From: Streptomyces tardus | Lineage (GTDB): Bacteria; Actinomycetota; Actinomycetes; Streptomycetales; Streptomycetaceae | DNA length: 63,743 nucleotides | NCBI RefSeq assembly: GCF_018101125.2 | Contig: NZ_JAELVF020000001.1 | Span: 2,871,490-2,935,232 of the forward strand | Direction: 5' to 3' | Part shown: positions 9,528-18,482 of the stretch, piece after piece | Numbering within the stretch: the stretch's first letter is position 1 | How the letters are laid out: each line of letters begins with the position of its first letter | Program-made: the position numbers and the translations under genes | Notes under the pieces: generated by a model | Told to the model about the DNA's origin: nothing | The model's input: only the letters and a program-made list of their open reading frames with translations | Databases searched by the model: none

Positions 9528-10715
9528 ATGGCCACAACTCCCGTATCCGCACACCCACTTCTGGAGACCGACGAGCAGCGCGCACTGCGCGCCGCGGTCG
9601 CCGCACTCGGCAACCGCTACGGGCGCGACTACTTCGAGCGCGTCACCCGCGAGGGCGAGCACACCGACGAGCTCTGGAGCGAGGCCGGCGCGCTCGGCTA
9701 CCTCGGTGTCAATCTGCCCGAGCAGTACGGCGGGGGCGGCCGTGGCATGGTCGAACTCTCGCTCGTACTGGAGGAGTTGGGCGCCGCGGGCTGTCCGCTG
9801 TTGATGCTGATCGTCTCCCCGGCGATCTGCGGCACGGTGATCGCCCGCTTCGGTACCGACGAGCAGCGCGAGCGCTGGCTGCCGGGACTGGCCGACGGCA
9901 GCCGCAAGATGGCGTTCGGCATCACCGAGCCGGACGCCGGCTCCAACGCGCACCGCATCACCACCACCGCCCGCCGCGACCCGGGCACCGGCGAGTGGCT
10001 GCTCACCGGCCGCAAGGTCTTCGTCTCCGGTGTCGACATCGCCGACGCCACCCTGATCGTCGGCCGCACCGAGGACGCCAGGACCGGCAAGCTGAAGGCC
10101 TGCCTGTTCGTGGTGGACCGCGACACCCCCGGCTTCCAGTACCGCCACATCCCGATGGAACTCGCGGCCCCCGAGAAGCAGTTCGAGCTGGTGATGGACG
10201 AAGTCCGGCTGCCCGCCGACGCGTTGGTGGGCGACAAGGACGCCGGGCTGCTCCAGCTCTTCGCCGGGCTCAACCCCGAGCGCATCATGACCGCCGCCTT
10301 CGCGCTCGGCATGGGCCGCTACGCGCTCGGCAGAGCGGTGGAGTACGCACGGGTCCGCACTGTGTGGAAGGAGCCGATCGGCGCCCACCAGGCCGTCGCC
10401 CACCCGCTCGCCCAGGCCCACATCGAGCTGGAGAGCGCCGGGTTGCTGACGCTCAAGGCGGCTCTGCTCTACGACGCGGGCGACGACGCGGGCGCCGGCG
10501 AGGCGGCCAACATGGCCAAGTACGCCGCCGCCGAGGCCAACGTGAACGCCGTCGACCGGGCAGTGCACACTCTCGGCGGCAACGGCCTCGCCACGGAGTA
10601 CGGCCTGGCCACGCTCCTCAACGCCGCCAGGGTCGCCCGGATCGCACCGGTCAGCCGCGAGATGATCCTCAACCACGTGTCGCACCAGAGCCTGGGCCTG
10701 CCCAAGTCCTACTGA
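9528..10715 (+). CDS. Acyl-CoA dehydrogenase family protein
   Basis: A 395-residue FAD-dependent acyl-CoA dehydrogenase; GAGGAG precedes ATG 9528 by about 10 bases. The N-terminal helical domain, the middle beta domain (MAFGITEPDAGSNAH, KVFVSGVDIADATL) and the C-terminal helical domain (HTLGGNGLATEYGL) are all present. It should introduce the alpha,beta double bond into an acyl-CoA that the carboxylase and hydratase then process. The usual EGT motif holding the catalytic Glu in short- and medium-chain enzymes is replaced by RIAPVSREMI, as I recall from other actinomycete members of this branch; the base may come from elsewhere, as in isovaleryl-CoA dehydrogenase. Analogous in position to AtuD/LiuA. 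Confidence 0.9.
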   Translation: MATTPVSAHPLLETDEQRALRAAVAALGNRYGRDYFERVTREGEHTDELWSEAGALGYLGVNLPEQYGGGGRGMVELSLVLEELGAAGCPLLMLIVSPAICGTVIARFGTDEQRERWLPGLADGSRKMAFGITEPDAGSNAHRITTTARRDPGTGEWLLTGRKVFVSGVDIADATLIVGRTEDARTGKLKACLFVVDRDTPGFQYRHIPMELAAPEKQFELVMDEVRLPADALVGDKDAGLLQLFAGLNPERIMTAAFALGMGRYALGRAVEYARVRTVWKEPIGAHQAVAHPLAQAHIELESAGLLTLKAALLYDAGDDAGAGEAANMAKYAAAEANVNAVDRAVHTLGGNGLATEYGLATLLNAARVARIAPVSREMILNHVSHQSLGLPKSY

Positions 10716-10842
10716 CCGCCGCCCGTCCAGCCACCCGGACCGCTCATCCGCACCGGCCGCCGTGCCCCGCTCCACTGCCTGCCCCGCGCGATGCGCCCGG
10801 CCCCGTCAACCGCCCCCGAACGAAACGGAGTTGGCCCCCGTC

Positions 10843-11583
10843 ATGCCCGCCCTCGTCCACCGCGCGGACGCGCGCGGTATCCGCACTCTGACGCTGGACT
10901 CGCCGAAGAACCGCAACGCGCTCTCCCGCGACCTGATGGAGCAGCTGCACTCCGCGCTGGCGGAGGCGGCCGGCTCCGAGGACGTACGGGCCGTCGTCCT
11001 CAGCCACACCGGCAACACCTTCTGCGCGGGTGCCGACCTCACCGACCCCACCTCCACCCCCGAGGCGCTGGTACGGCTGCTGCGGACCATCGTCGAGCTG
11101 CCCAAGCCGGTCATCGCCCGGGTCGACGGCCACGCCCGCGGCGGCGGCCTCGGGCTGATCGGCGCCTGCGACATCGCCGTCGGCTCCGTCGCCTCCCGCT
11201 TCGCCTTCGGCGAGGTGCGCCTCGGCGTCGCGCCCGCCGTCATCTCGCTCACCCTGCTGCCCCGGCTCGATCCCAGGGCGGCGGCACGCTACTACCTCAC
11301 CGGGGAGGTGTTCGACGTCGCGGAGGCCCACCGCATCGGTCTGCTCAGCGATGTGCACGCCGAGGTCGACACCCTGCTCGAAGGCGTCACCGGCGCGCTG
11401 CGCCGCTGCGCGCCGCAAGCGCTGGCGGAGGCGAAACGCCTGGTCACCGCAGAGGTGCTGGCCGCCTTCGACCGCGATGCGGATAGTCTCGTCGCACTGT
11501 CCTCGCGGCTCTTCGCCTCCGACGAGGCCCGCGAGGGCATGACGGCCTTCCTCGAACGACGGGACCCACCATGGGCGCGGTGA
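10843..11583 (+). CDS. Enoyl-CoA hydratase/isomerase family protein
   Basis: A 246-residue crotonase-fold protein. The start is ATG 10843, with ACGGAG 12 bases upstream; the family begins at LVHRADARGIRTLTLDSP, and in-frame codons further 5' add only low-complexity residues. Visible motifs are the CoA-binding GNTFCAGADL, the oxyanion-hole region GHARGGGLGLIGACD and ASRFAFGEVRLGVAPA. The Glu of FGEVRLG matches one of the two catalytic acids of hydratases; the other Glu position reads Gly/Leu here, so isomerase or acyl-specific hydratase activity is possible. It is the fifth structural gene of the catabolic operon; the regulator gene starts 13 bases before its stop. Confidence 0.9.
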   Translation: MPALVHRADARGIRTLTLDSPKNRNALSRDLMEQLHSALAEAAGSEDVRAVVLSHTGNTFCAGADLTDPTSTPEALVRLLRTIVELPKPVIARVDGHARGGGLGLIGACDIAVGSVASRFAFGEVRLGVAPAVISLTLLPRLDPRAAARYYLTGEVFDVAEAHRIGLLSDVHAEVDTLLEGVTGALRRCAPQALAEAKRLVTAEVLAAFDRDADSLVALSSRLFASDEAREGMTAFLERRDPPWAR

Positions 11584-12236
11584 CACCTCCCAAACAGGAC
11601 CGCAGCCGCCTCACCCGGCAGCGGCTGCTGGAGTCCGCCGTGACCTGCCTGGCCGAGCGCGGCTGGTCGGGCAGCACGGTGAGCGTGGTCGCCGAGCACG
11701 CCGGAGTCTCCCGCGGAGCCGCCCAGCACCACTTCCCCACCCGGGAGGACCTCTTCACCGGTGCGGTGGAGTATGTGGCCGAGCAACGCTCGCTCGTGCT
11801 GCGGGAGTTGCCGCGTCCCGCCTCCGTCGCGGAGGCCGTCGAGGCGATCGTCGGACTCTTCACCGGACCGCTGTTCCGCGCCGCCCTCCATCTGTGGGTC
11901 GCGGCTTCGCACGAGCCCCAACTCGGCCCGAGGGTCACCGATCTGGAGGCCCGCATCGGCCGGGAGACCCACCGGATGGCCGTCGCCCTGCTCGACGCGG
12001 ACGAGAGCGTGCCCGGTGTACGGGAGTCCGTGCAGGGCCTGTTGGACATGGCGCGCGGGCTCGGCCTGGCCAATCTCCTCACCGACGACTCCACCCGCCG
12101 CGCACGCGTCGTCGACCAGTGGGCCGTACTGCTGGAGGAGGCCGTGCGCAGGCCGGGTGGTCGCAGGCCGGGTGGTCGGGGGCAGCCCGCCCCGGAAACC
12201 CGCGACGCCCGCCGCCGGACCGGGAAGAGGTCCTGA
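11571..12236 (+). CDS. TetR-family regulator of the acyl-CoA operon
   Basis: A 221-residue TetR protein whose ATG lies inside the end of the hydratase gene (13-base overlap). The helix-turn-helix is at residues 12-60 (TRQRLLESAVTCLAERGW, VSRGAAQHHFPTREDL) and a ligand-binding helical domain follows. The Pro/Gly/Arg tail is encoded by a short tandem repeat (GGRRPGGR). Being the last gene of the operon, it is most simply read as a local repressor released by a pathway acyl-CoA, comparable in role to AtuR or LiuR though from a different branch; no operator was recognised upstream of 4045. It converges on the citrate synthase gene with 34 bases between stops. Confidence 0.88.
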   Translation: MGAVTPPKQDRSRLTRQRLLESAVTCLAERGWSGSTVSVVAEHAGVSRGAAQHHFPTREDLFTGAVEYVAEQRSLVLRELPRPASVAEAVEAIVGLFTGPLFRAALHLWVAASHEPQLGPRVTDLEARIGRETHRMAVALLDADESVPGVRESVQGLLDMARGLGLANLLTDDSTRRARVVDQWAVLLEEAVRRPGGRRPGGRGQPAPETRDARRRTGKRS

Positions 12237-12270
12237 CGACGGGCGCCACGCGTGTGCGCCGCTCGGCGGC

Positions 12271-13371
12271 TCAGCGGACCAGCTCGTCGTACCCGCCGAT
12301 GGTGCGCGGGGATCGAGTGCCGGGACCGACGTAGCGGGCGGCGGGGCGCACCAGCCGGCCGGTGCGCTTCTGCTCCAGGATGTGTGCCGACCAGCCCGCG
12401 GTGCGCGCGCAGGAGAACATCGAGGTGAACATCTGCGCCGGGACCTCGGCGAAGTCCAGCACGATCGCCGCCCAGAACTCCACGTTCGTCGCCAGCACCC
12501 GGTCCGGACGCCGTGCCTGCAACTCGGAGAGCGCGGCCTGCTCCAGCGCCGCCGCGACCTCGTAGCGCGGTGCGCCCAGCTCCTTGGCGGTACGCCGCAG
12601 CACCCGGGCCCGCGGGTCCTCCGCACGGTAGACGCGGTGGCCGAAGCCCATCAGCCGCTCGCCCCGGTCGAGCTGCTGTTTGACGTACGCCTCGGCGTCG
12701 CCGGTGCGCTCGATCTCCTCGATCATGCCCAGCACCCGGGAGGGCGCGCCGCCGTGCAGCGGCCCGGACATCGCGCCCACCGCGCCCGAGAGCGCCGCGG
12801 CCACGTCCGCGCCCGTGGAGGCGATCACCCGGCCGGTGAAGGTGGAGGCGTTCATCCCGTGCTCGGCCGCCGAGGTCCAGTAGGCGTCGACCGCCGCCAC
12901 GTGCCGGGGGTCCGGCTCCCCGCGCCAGCGCCTCATGAAGCGCTCGACCACGGTGTCCGCCTTGTCGATCTCGCGCTGCGGCACCATCGGCCGGCCGGCT
13001 CCGCGCGCCGACTGCGCGACATAGCTCAGCGCCATCACCGCGGCCCTGGCCAGATCGTCCCTGGCCTGTTCGGCGTCGATGTCCAGCAGGGGCCGCAGAC
13101 CCCACACCGGGGCGAGCATGGCCAGCGCCGACTGCACGTCGACCCGTACATCGCCGGAGTGCACCGGGATCGGGAACGGCTCGGCGGGCGGCAGTCCCGG
13201 GTCGAAGCTCCCGTCCACCAGCAGGCCCCACACATTGCCGAAGGAGACGTGCCCGACCAGGTCCTCGATGTCGACGCCCCGGTAGCGGAGCGCGCCGCCC
13301 TCCTTGTCCGGTTCGGCGATCTCCGTCTCGAACGCGACGACTCCTTCGAGCCCGGGTACGAAGTCGGACAT
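12271..13371 (-). CDS. Citrate synthase (short, type-2-like form)
   Basis: A 366-residue citrate synthase starting at ATG 13371, with AAGGAG 7 bases upstream. Catalytic regions are clear: HGMNASTFTGRVIAST with the first active-site His, GFGHRVYRAEDPRA with the second, and MFTSMFSCARTAGWSAHILE near the end. It condenses acetyl-CoA and oxaloacetate. At 366 residues it is shorter than the usual 430-residue GltA and resembles the citrate-synthase-2 or citrate/methylcitrate synthase group that Streptomyces carries in addition to GltA. A methylcitrate role cannot be excluded. Transcribed divergently from pdxH, with the catabolic operon converging from the other side, so acetyl- or propionyl-CoA from it could feed this enzyme (inference). 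Confidence 0.88.
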   Translation of the reverse strand: MSDFVPGLEGVVAFETEIAEPDKEGGALRYRGVDIEDLVGHVSFGNVWGLLVDGSFDPGLPPAEPFPIPVHSGDVRVDVQSALAMLAPVWGLRPLLDIDAEQARDDLARAAVMALSYVAQSARGAGRPMVPQREIDKADTVVERFMRRWRGEPDPRHVAAVDAYWTSAAEHGMNASTFTGRVIASTGADVAAALSGAVGAMSGPLHGGAPSRVLGMIEEIERTGDAEAYVKQQLDRGERLMGFGHRVYRAEDPRARVLRRTAKELGAPRYEVAAALEQAALSELQARRPDRVLATNVEFWAAIVLDFAEVPAQMFTSMFSCARTAGWSAHILEQKRTGRLVRPAARYVGPGTRSPRTIGGYDELVR

Positions 13372-13707
13372 CAGGCAGCTCCTTGTGACGGCGGTTCCCA
13401 CGGCCGGCGCGGAAACGGGCTTATGGGTCGAGCGGCGATCGGACGCGAGGCACCACGGGTACTCGGTTCTGCGGACTGGCTCCTTCGGTCGGTTCCGGCC
13501 GGCCCGGGTCTCTCGGCGTCGGCGGGAGCGCGCACGACGTTGCGTGCTGTACGACTCCCACAGCTCTCGTGTCCGTGATTTTGGCGCCTTCGTCACATGC
13601 GGGGAAGCGTGAGAAGCGGCACAGTACGGGGTTCTTCGACGGCTGGTGTACGGCGGCGGAAGAGTGGGCAGACTCAGCGTCCGCCAGCTCCGGCGATGCT
13701 GCAAGAT

Positions 13708-14484
13708 ATGCCCGTGCCTCCTCGTGACGTGAACCCCGCCGACCCCGCCGCAAGCCCCGCCGACGGCTCCGCCGTCCGGCCCGCAGCCGCCTCCGCCGTC
13801 GAGGACCCCGACCGGGACGCCTCCGCCGTCGCCGCCCGTCGGGCGCTCGACCCGGCCGCCATGCGTGCCCGCTACCGTGCGGCCGGACTCGCCGAGGCCG
13901 ACCTCGACGAGGATCCGATCGAGCAGTTCGGCCGCTGGTTCGGACAGGCCGCCGAAAGCGGTCTGCACGAGGCGAACGCCATGGTGCTCTCCACCGCCGA
14001 CGAGCAGGGCCGCCCCAGCTCCCGCACGGTGCTGCTCAAGCAGTACGGCGGCGACGGCTTCGTCTTCTTCACCAACTACGGCTCCCGCAAGGGCCGTGAG
14101 CTGGCCGCGAACCCGTACGTCTCACTGCTCTTCCCGTGGCACCCGGTGGCACGCCAGGTGATCGTCGAGGGCCGCGCCGAACGCGTCGGCCGAGCGGAGA
14201 CCACCGCCTACTTCCGCACCAGGCCGCACGGGTCACAGCTCGGCTGCTGGGCGAGCGAACAGTCCTCCACCGTGGCCTCGCGGCAGCAACTGGACGAGCT
14301 GTACGCGGAGTTGGCCGCCCGCTACCCGGAGGGCGAGGACGTGCCGGTGCCTCCGCAGTGGGGCGGAGTACGGGTCGTGCCGCACGCGGTGGAGTTCTGG
14401 CAGGGCCGGGAGAACCGGCTGCACGACCGGCTGCGCTACCGGCGCACCGCGGGCGGATGGAACGTCGAGCGCCTGTGCCCATGA
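13708..14484 (+). CDS. pdxH: Pyridoxine/pyridoxamine 5'-phosphate oxidase
   Basis: FMN-dependent enzyme of vitamin B6 salvage that oxidises pyridoxamine or pyridoxine phosphate to pyridoxal phosphate. From ATG 13708 it is 258 residues. The conserved part starts at [14 protein letters not shown] (residue about 47) and carries FMN and substrate motifs [47 protein letters not shown] and the C-terminal [14 protein letters not shown]. The first 45 residues are an Ala/Pro/Asp-rich extension absent from most homologues. ATG 13696 and a later ATG at 13858 are alternative starts; none has a good ribosome site, so the start is uncertain while the function is not. Confidence 0.9.
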   Translation: MPVPPRDVNPADPAASPADGSAVRPAAASAVEDPDRDASAVAARRALDPAAMRARYRAAGLAEADLDEDPIEQFGRWFGQAAESGLHEANAMVLSTADEQGRPSSRTVLLKQYGGDGFVFFTNYGSRKGRELAANPYVSLLFPWHPVARQVIVEGRAERVGRAETTAYFRTRPHGSQLGCWASEQSSTVASRQQLDELYAELAARYPEGEDVPVPPQWGGVRVVPHAVEFWQGRENRLHDRLRYRRTAGGWNVERLCP

Positions 14485-14508
14485 GCCCGGGCCTGAGCCC
14501 GGCCGCCC

Positions 14509-14562
14509 TGCGGACGCGTACGGGCCGTGCGGCGCTGCGGAGGCGTACGGGCCGTGCGGCGC
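14509..14562 (+). repeat. Two tandem copies of a 27-base repeat
   Basis: In the pdxH-SEDS intergenic stretch a 27-base unit beginning TGCGGA[C/G]GCGTACGGGCC occurs twice head to tail at 14509 and 14536, with one mismatch seen. No function is visible. The remaining intergenic bases to 14735 are G+C-rich and hold no gene I can support. Confidence 0.6.
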
Positions 14563-14735
14563 CGCCCCGGGCCGGCGCTTCCCGGCCGTACCGGCGGGTA
14601 CCGCACCCGCTTCTGACTTGTGGCGCGCGCGGCGCAACCTCGCCGACCCCGCCGACGTCTACCGGTCCGTCGGACGGCCTCGTGGCCGCGGCCGGGTGAC
14701 CAGGACTCTCGGGTGACCAGGAACACCGGTACCGG

Positions 14736-16352
14736 GTGTCGACGGTGAAGGGCGGGGGAGCGGGCGCGCGGAGCGCTGCCGGCGAGACAGTGACGACCAG
14801 GCCCGAGCAGACCCAGCAGACCGACCGCGGTCGCGGGCCCGAGCACGCCCGCCCCCGGCCGTCCGCCGACGAGCACCAACCCGAAGGCGGCCGGCCCCCC
14901 GGCCGCGGCCGGGAGGCGGACGTCGAGCGGGAGGCGGACGTCGAGCGGGAGTTCGCGCGTCGGGTGAGCGCCGGGCGCCGGCGCATCGAGCTGGTGCTGC
15001 TCGTGCTCGCCGTCGCCCTCGCGGCCGGCGGCCACGCCGGTGCCGGCCTCGCGCTGGAGGGCCGGCTGCCGTCCGGGTACCTCCCGTACGTCCTCGGCCT
15101 CTCGACGCTCGTGTTCCTCGCCCACCTCGCGGTGCGGCGTTTCGCCCGGTACGCCGATCCGCTGCTGCTGCCGCTGGCAGCCCTGCTCAGCGGGCTCGGG
15201 CTGCTGTTGCTCTCCCGGCTCGACCACTCCTACGTGCGCGAGTACGGCGGCGAAGAGGTCGCCGCCGGCCAGGCGCTCTGGTCGGCTGTCGGTGCTGTGG
15301 GGCTCGTACTGCTGCTCGCGGTCGTCCGCCACCACCGGGTGCTCCAGCGCTACCCCTACCTCGGGATGTCGGTGGCGCTGGTGCTGCTGATGGCGCCGGC
15401 CTTCTTCTCCGGCGACCGGTACGGCGCCAAGCGCTGGATCTTCGTGGGTCCGCTCTCCCTCCAGCCGGGCGAGTTCGTGAAGATCATGATCGTGATCTTC
15501 TTCGCCGCGTACCTCACGGCGAACCGCGACGCTCTCGCCCTCGCCGGCCACCGGGCGTTCGGCGTGACGCTGCCGCGCGGGCGCAACGCCGGCCCGGTCG
15601 TGGTGGTGTGGGTGCTCAGCCTGCTGGTCCTGGTCTTCGAACGCGATCTGGGCACCTCGCTGATCTTCTTCGGCGTCTTCGTCGCGATGCTCTACATGGC
15701 GACGCACCGCACCAGCTGGGTGCTCTTCGGAGTGGCGATGGCGGCGGTCGGCGCCTTCGTCGTCGGTTCGTTGGAGCCGCACGTCAAGGGCCGGGTGACG
15801 GCCTGGCTCAACCCGCTGGCGATATACCTGCCGCCGGACGAGCGGCCCGCCGGGATCGTCTCCGACCAGCCCGCACAGGCCCTGTTCAGCTTCGCCACCG
15901 GCGGACTGACCGGCACCGGCCTCGGCGAGGGGCAGCCGTGGCTGATCAGGTTCGCCGGGCGCAGCGACTTCATCCTCACCACCGTGGGTGAGGAGTTGGG
16001 GCTGCTCGGTGTGACGCTGGTGCTGCTGCTGTACGCGCTGCTGGTCGAGCGCGGGCTGCGTACGGCCCTGGTGGCGAGGGACCCGTTCGGCAAGCTGCTT
16101 GCCTTCGGGCTCTCGGTGACCCTGGCCCTCCAGGTCTTCGTGGTGGTGGGAGGGGTGACCGGGCTGGTGCCGCTGACCGGCAAGGCACTGCCCTTCCTTG
16201 CGCAGGGAGGATCCTCCGCGGTCGCCAACTGGCTGCTGGTGGCGCTGCTGATCAGGGTCAGCAACAGTGCCGCGGAAGCCGCACTGCGCCGCCCCGGAAC
16301 GAGCAGGGCCGGACCGGATGCGGCGGAAACGCGTGGTACCGAAAAGGGCTGA
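14736..16352 (+). CDS. SEDS-family peptidoglycan glycosyltransferase (RodA/FtsW/SpoVE)
   Basis: A 538-residue polytopic protein from GTG 14736; a GTG at 14790 would drop 18 residues and cannot be excluded. The first 75 residues are a charged, disordered N-terminus with an imperfect repeat (READVEREADVERE). About ten membrane spans follow. SEDS motifs are GDRYGAKRWIFVGPLSLQPGEFVKI in loop form (the RWI and QPGE cores), FERDLGTSLIFFGVF, and AGRSDFILTTVGEELGLLG with PFLAQGGSS near the end. The family polymerises lipid II glycan chains, usually with a class B penicillin-binding partner; no such partner gene lies beside it here. Streptomyces has several SEDS paralogues, so whether this serves growth, septation or sporulation is open. 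Confidence 0.88.
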   Translation: MSTVKGGGAGARSAAGETVTTRPEQTQQTDRGRGPEHARPRPSADEHQPEGGRPPGRGREADVEREADVEREFARRVSAGRRRIELVLLVLAVALAAGGHAGAGLALEGRLPSGYLPYVLGLSTLVFLAHLAVRRFARYADPLLLPLAALLSGLGLLLLSRLDHSYVREYGGEEVAAGQALWSAVGAVGLVLLLAVVRHHRVLQRYPYLGMSVALVLLMAPAFFSGDRYGAKRWIFVGPLSLQPGEFVKIMIVIFFAAYLTANRDALALAGHRAFGVTLPRGRNAGPVVVVWVLSLLVLVFERDLGTSLIFFGVFVAMLYMATHRTSWVLFGVAMAAVGAFVVGSLEPHVKGRVTAWLNPLAIYLPPDERPAGIVSDQPAQALFSFATGGLTGTGLGEGQPWLIRFAGRSDFILTTVGEELGLLGVTLVLLLYALLVERGLRTALVARDPFGKLLAFGLSVTLALQVFVVVGGVTGLVPLTGKALPFLAQGGSSAVANWLLVALLIRVSNSAAEAALRRPGTSRAGPDAAETRGTEKG

Positions 16353-16788
16353 AAACCGAGGGACTGCACGAGGGCAGCAGACGACCCGCGGGCCACTCCC
16401 CGCGCTCCGGACGGATCCGGGCTGCGGGGGCCGGTCGGACCTGCCGACGGCACCGCGGGTCGGGTGACTGCTCTGAATTGGCCGGAAGGGGCTCCGACCT
16501 GCGCTGTGCGCGACTTCGGCCCCTAGGCCGCAGCCACCTCACGCGTCCGGTTCTTCATCACTCCGGAACCACCTCCCTTCTCGTGTACCCATCACGCTAG
16601 ACCCGTGAAATCCCGCCCGGCAACAGGATTTCGGGGGTGCAACAATTTGGTCGAAGGCGATGTGTCCTGAGTCACTTTCGCGTTGAATGATCGAGTGCGT
16701 GAAGGACGGTCGCAGTCCACGGGGAGAGGCGCACGGTGCGTACCGGCCGTACGACGACGTACGGCCACTTCGAGCGGGGGTGCCAGCC
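16353..16788. other. Intergenic stretch with one terminator-like hairpin
   Basis: No gene is supported. A stem-loop lies at 16487-16524 with arms AGGGGC and GCCCCT extended by CCG/CGG around a bulged T; it fits a terminator for the SEDS gene. The A+T-richer part at about 16630-16700 probably contains the promoter of the PAS-domain gene, but I could not assign boxes with confidence. Confidence 0.5.
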
Positions 16789-18294
16789 ATGGCTGCTCAA
16801 TCAGATATGTCCGAGACCCAGTCGGGTCCGGCCGGCAAACGGGCGCGCCAGGGCCGCGGCGGACGAGCCCGGGCACGCAGCCGCGCGGAGGCCGGTGAGC
16901 TCCCCACCGAGGGCGAGTACACGGCCGGTGACGAGCGCGAGCAGGAGGAGCACGCCAAAGGGGCGGTGCTGCTCGCCGCCCTGCTGGACGGCATGGACGC
17001 CGCGCTCTGCGCCTTCGACGCCGAAGGCAACGTCACCCACTGGAACCGCGAGGCCGAGCGCATTCTCGGCTGGACCCCCGAAGAGGCCGTCGGGCGGTGC
17101 GGGCTCGGCGGCTGGGCGGTGCTCGGCGCCGACGCCGACGAGGTGGAGTCGCGGCTGCTGTCGGCGATGCACTCCCCGGACCGGCAGGTGCACGAGTTCG
17201 CACTGGTCACCAAGGGCGGCGGCCGAGTCCTGGTGCGTACCCAGTCGGCCGGTGTGCGGGACTCGGACGGCGTCCCCGCCGGCGTGTACTGCGCCTTCAG
17301 CGAGGTGCACACCCAGATCGACCTGGAGCGCACCCTCGCGCTCAGCGAGGTTCTGCTGGACGACGCGCCCTGGGGCGTGGTGGTCCTGGACGTCGACCTG
17401 CGTCCGGCGGTGGTCAACCTGCGGGCCGTGCGGTCGCTGCGGATGAGCCGTTCGGCACTGCTGGGCCGTCCGCTCGGCGAGGTGCTGCGCGCGGGCGCCG
17501 AGGAGCTGGAAGCGGCGATCGAGCACGTGATGGCGGACGGGCCGAGCGCCGAACTCGCCGATATGTGGGTCACGTTGCGGACGGCCGCCGGCGAGTCGGG
17601 TTCCGGCGGCGCACCGCACTCCCGTCGCTGCTGGCGCAGCGGCTTCCTGCGCCTGGGCTCGCCGCTGGCCGAGCAGCCGGTGCCGCTCGGTGTCGCGTGG
17701 ATCTTCCAGGACGTCACCGAGAGCAAGCTCGCCGAGCAGCGCGCGTCCCGGTCCCGTTTCCGCGACGCCCAGCTCCAGCGGTCCGCCAGGGCAGCGGCGG
17801 AGTGCGAGGACCCGCGCGAGGCAGCCGCGCTCCAACTGGACTTCGCACTCGCCGGCTTCGCCGACCACGCCTTCGTGGACCTGTCCTCCGGCCGCCGGCT
17901 GATCCGCGCCGCGCAGAGCCCCGCGCCCGGGGGCGGGCACACCGCTCCGGTGGCCGCGGGCGCGGTCCCCGCCCCCTACGACGACCGCCATCCGGCGTCG
18001 CAGTGCCTGGAACGGCGCGGCACCGTGCGCACCAGCGTCGGCGGTGCCGAGGTCGAGGGCTGGGCACAGCACCGTTCCTGGCCCGCCGACGCGGTGCACG
18101 GAATGTGCGTTCTGCTCCGCAGCCGGGGCCGGGACCACGGGGTGGTGACGTTTCTGCGCGGAGCTTCGCGCCGGCCGTTCGACCGGCTCGACGCACAGCA
18201 CGCCGAGGACGTCGCGATCCGGATGGCGGCAGCGCTCGACCTCGCCGCCGCGCTCGACCGGGCGAGGGCGGCCGAGGAGCGCGACCTCTGCTGA
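16789..18294 (+). CDS. Tandem PAS-domain sensory protein with a GAF-like C-terminus
   Basis: A 501-residue protein from ATG 16789, with a purine-rich GAGCGGGGG upstream; the frame is open to 16687 but that part has no domain. Residues 1-55 are basic and disordered (KRARQGRGGRARARS). The first PAS domain is at about 62-175 (ALCAFDAEGNVTHWNREAER), the second at about 190-320 (GVVVLDVDLRPAVVNLRAVRS, ending in IFQDVTESK), and a GAF-like region at about 340-490. No histidine kinase, GGDEF, PP2C or DNA-binding domain follows, so it is a sensor or adaptor without visible output. No partner is next to it; the SIS gene converges on it from the other side. Confidence 0.8.
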   Translation: MAAQSDMSETQSGPAGKRARQGRGGRARARSRAEAGELPTEGEYTAGDEREQEEHAKGAVLLAALLDGMDAALCAFDAEGNVTHWNREAERILGWTPEEAVGRCGLGGWAVLGADADEVESRLLSAMHSPDRQVHEFALVTKGGGRVLVRTQSAGVRDSDGVPAGVYCAFSEVHTQIDLERTLALSEVLLDDAPWGVVVLDVDLRPAVVNLRAVRSLRMSRSALLGRPLGEVLRAGAEELEAAIEHVMADGPSAELADMWVTLRTAAGESGSGGAPHSRRCWRSGFLRLGSPLAEQPVPLGVAWIFQDVTESKLAEQRASRSRFRDAQLQRSARAAAECEDPREAAALQLDFALAGFADHAFVDLSSGRRLIRAAQSPAPGGGHTAPVAAGAVPAPYDDRHPASQCLERRGTVRTSVGGAEVEGWAQHRSWPADAVHGMCVLLRSRGRDHGVVTFLRGASRRPFDRLDAQHAEDVAIRMAAALDLAAALDRARAAEERDLC

Positions 18295-18299
18295 CCGCG

Positions 18300-18350
18300 C
18301 CCGCGCCCGCGGTGGCGCCCGCGCCCGCGCCCGCGGTGGAGGCCGGGCGG
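18300..18350 (+). repeat. Short direct repeat of GCGCCCGCGCCCGCGGTGG
   Basis: Just after the PAS gene, the unit GCGCCCGCGCCCGCGGTGG appears twice in close succession. It is simple G+C-rich sequence with no function I can assign. Confidence 0.45.
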
Positions 18351-18482
18351 CGTCCGGGCGGCGCGTGCGGGCTGCGCGGCTCTGCGCGGTGCGACTGGAC
18401 GGCGGCTGCCGGGTCGGCCGATCGCCTTGCGGTGCGCGGGAGTTGAGGCGCGGCGCCGCTGCTGTCAGCGGTCCGGCCGGGG

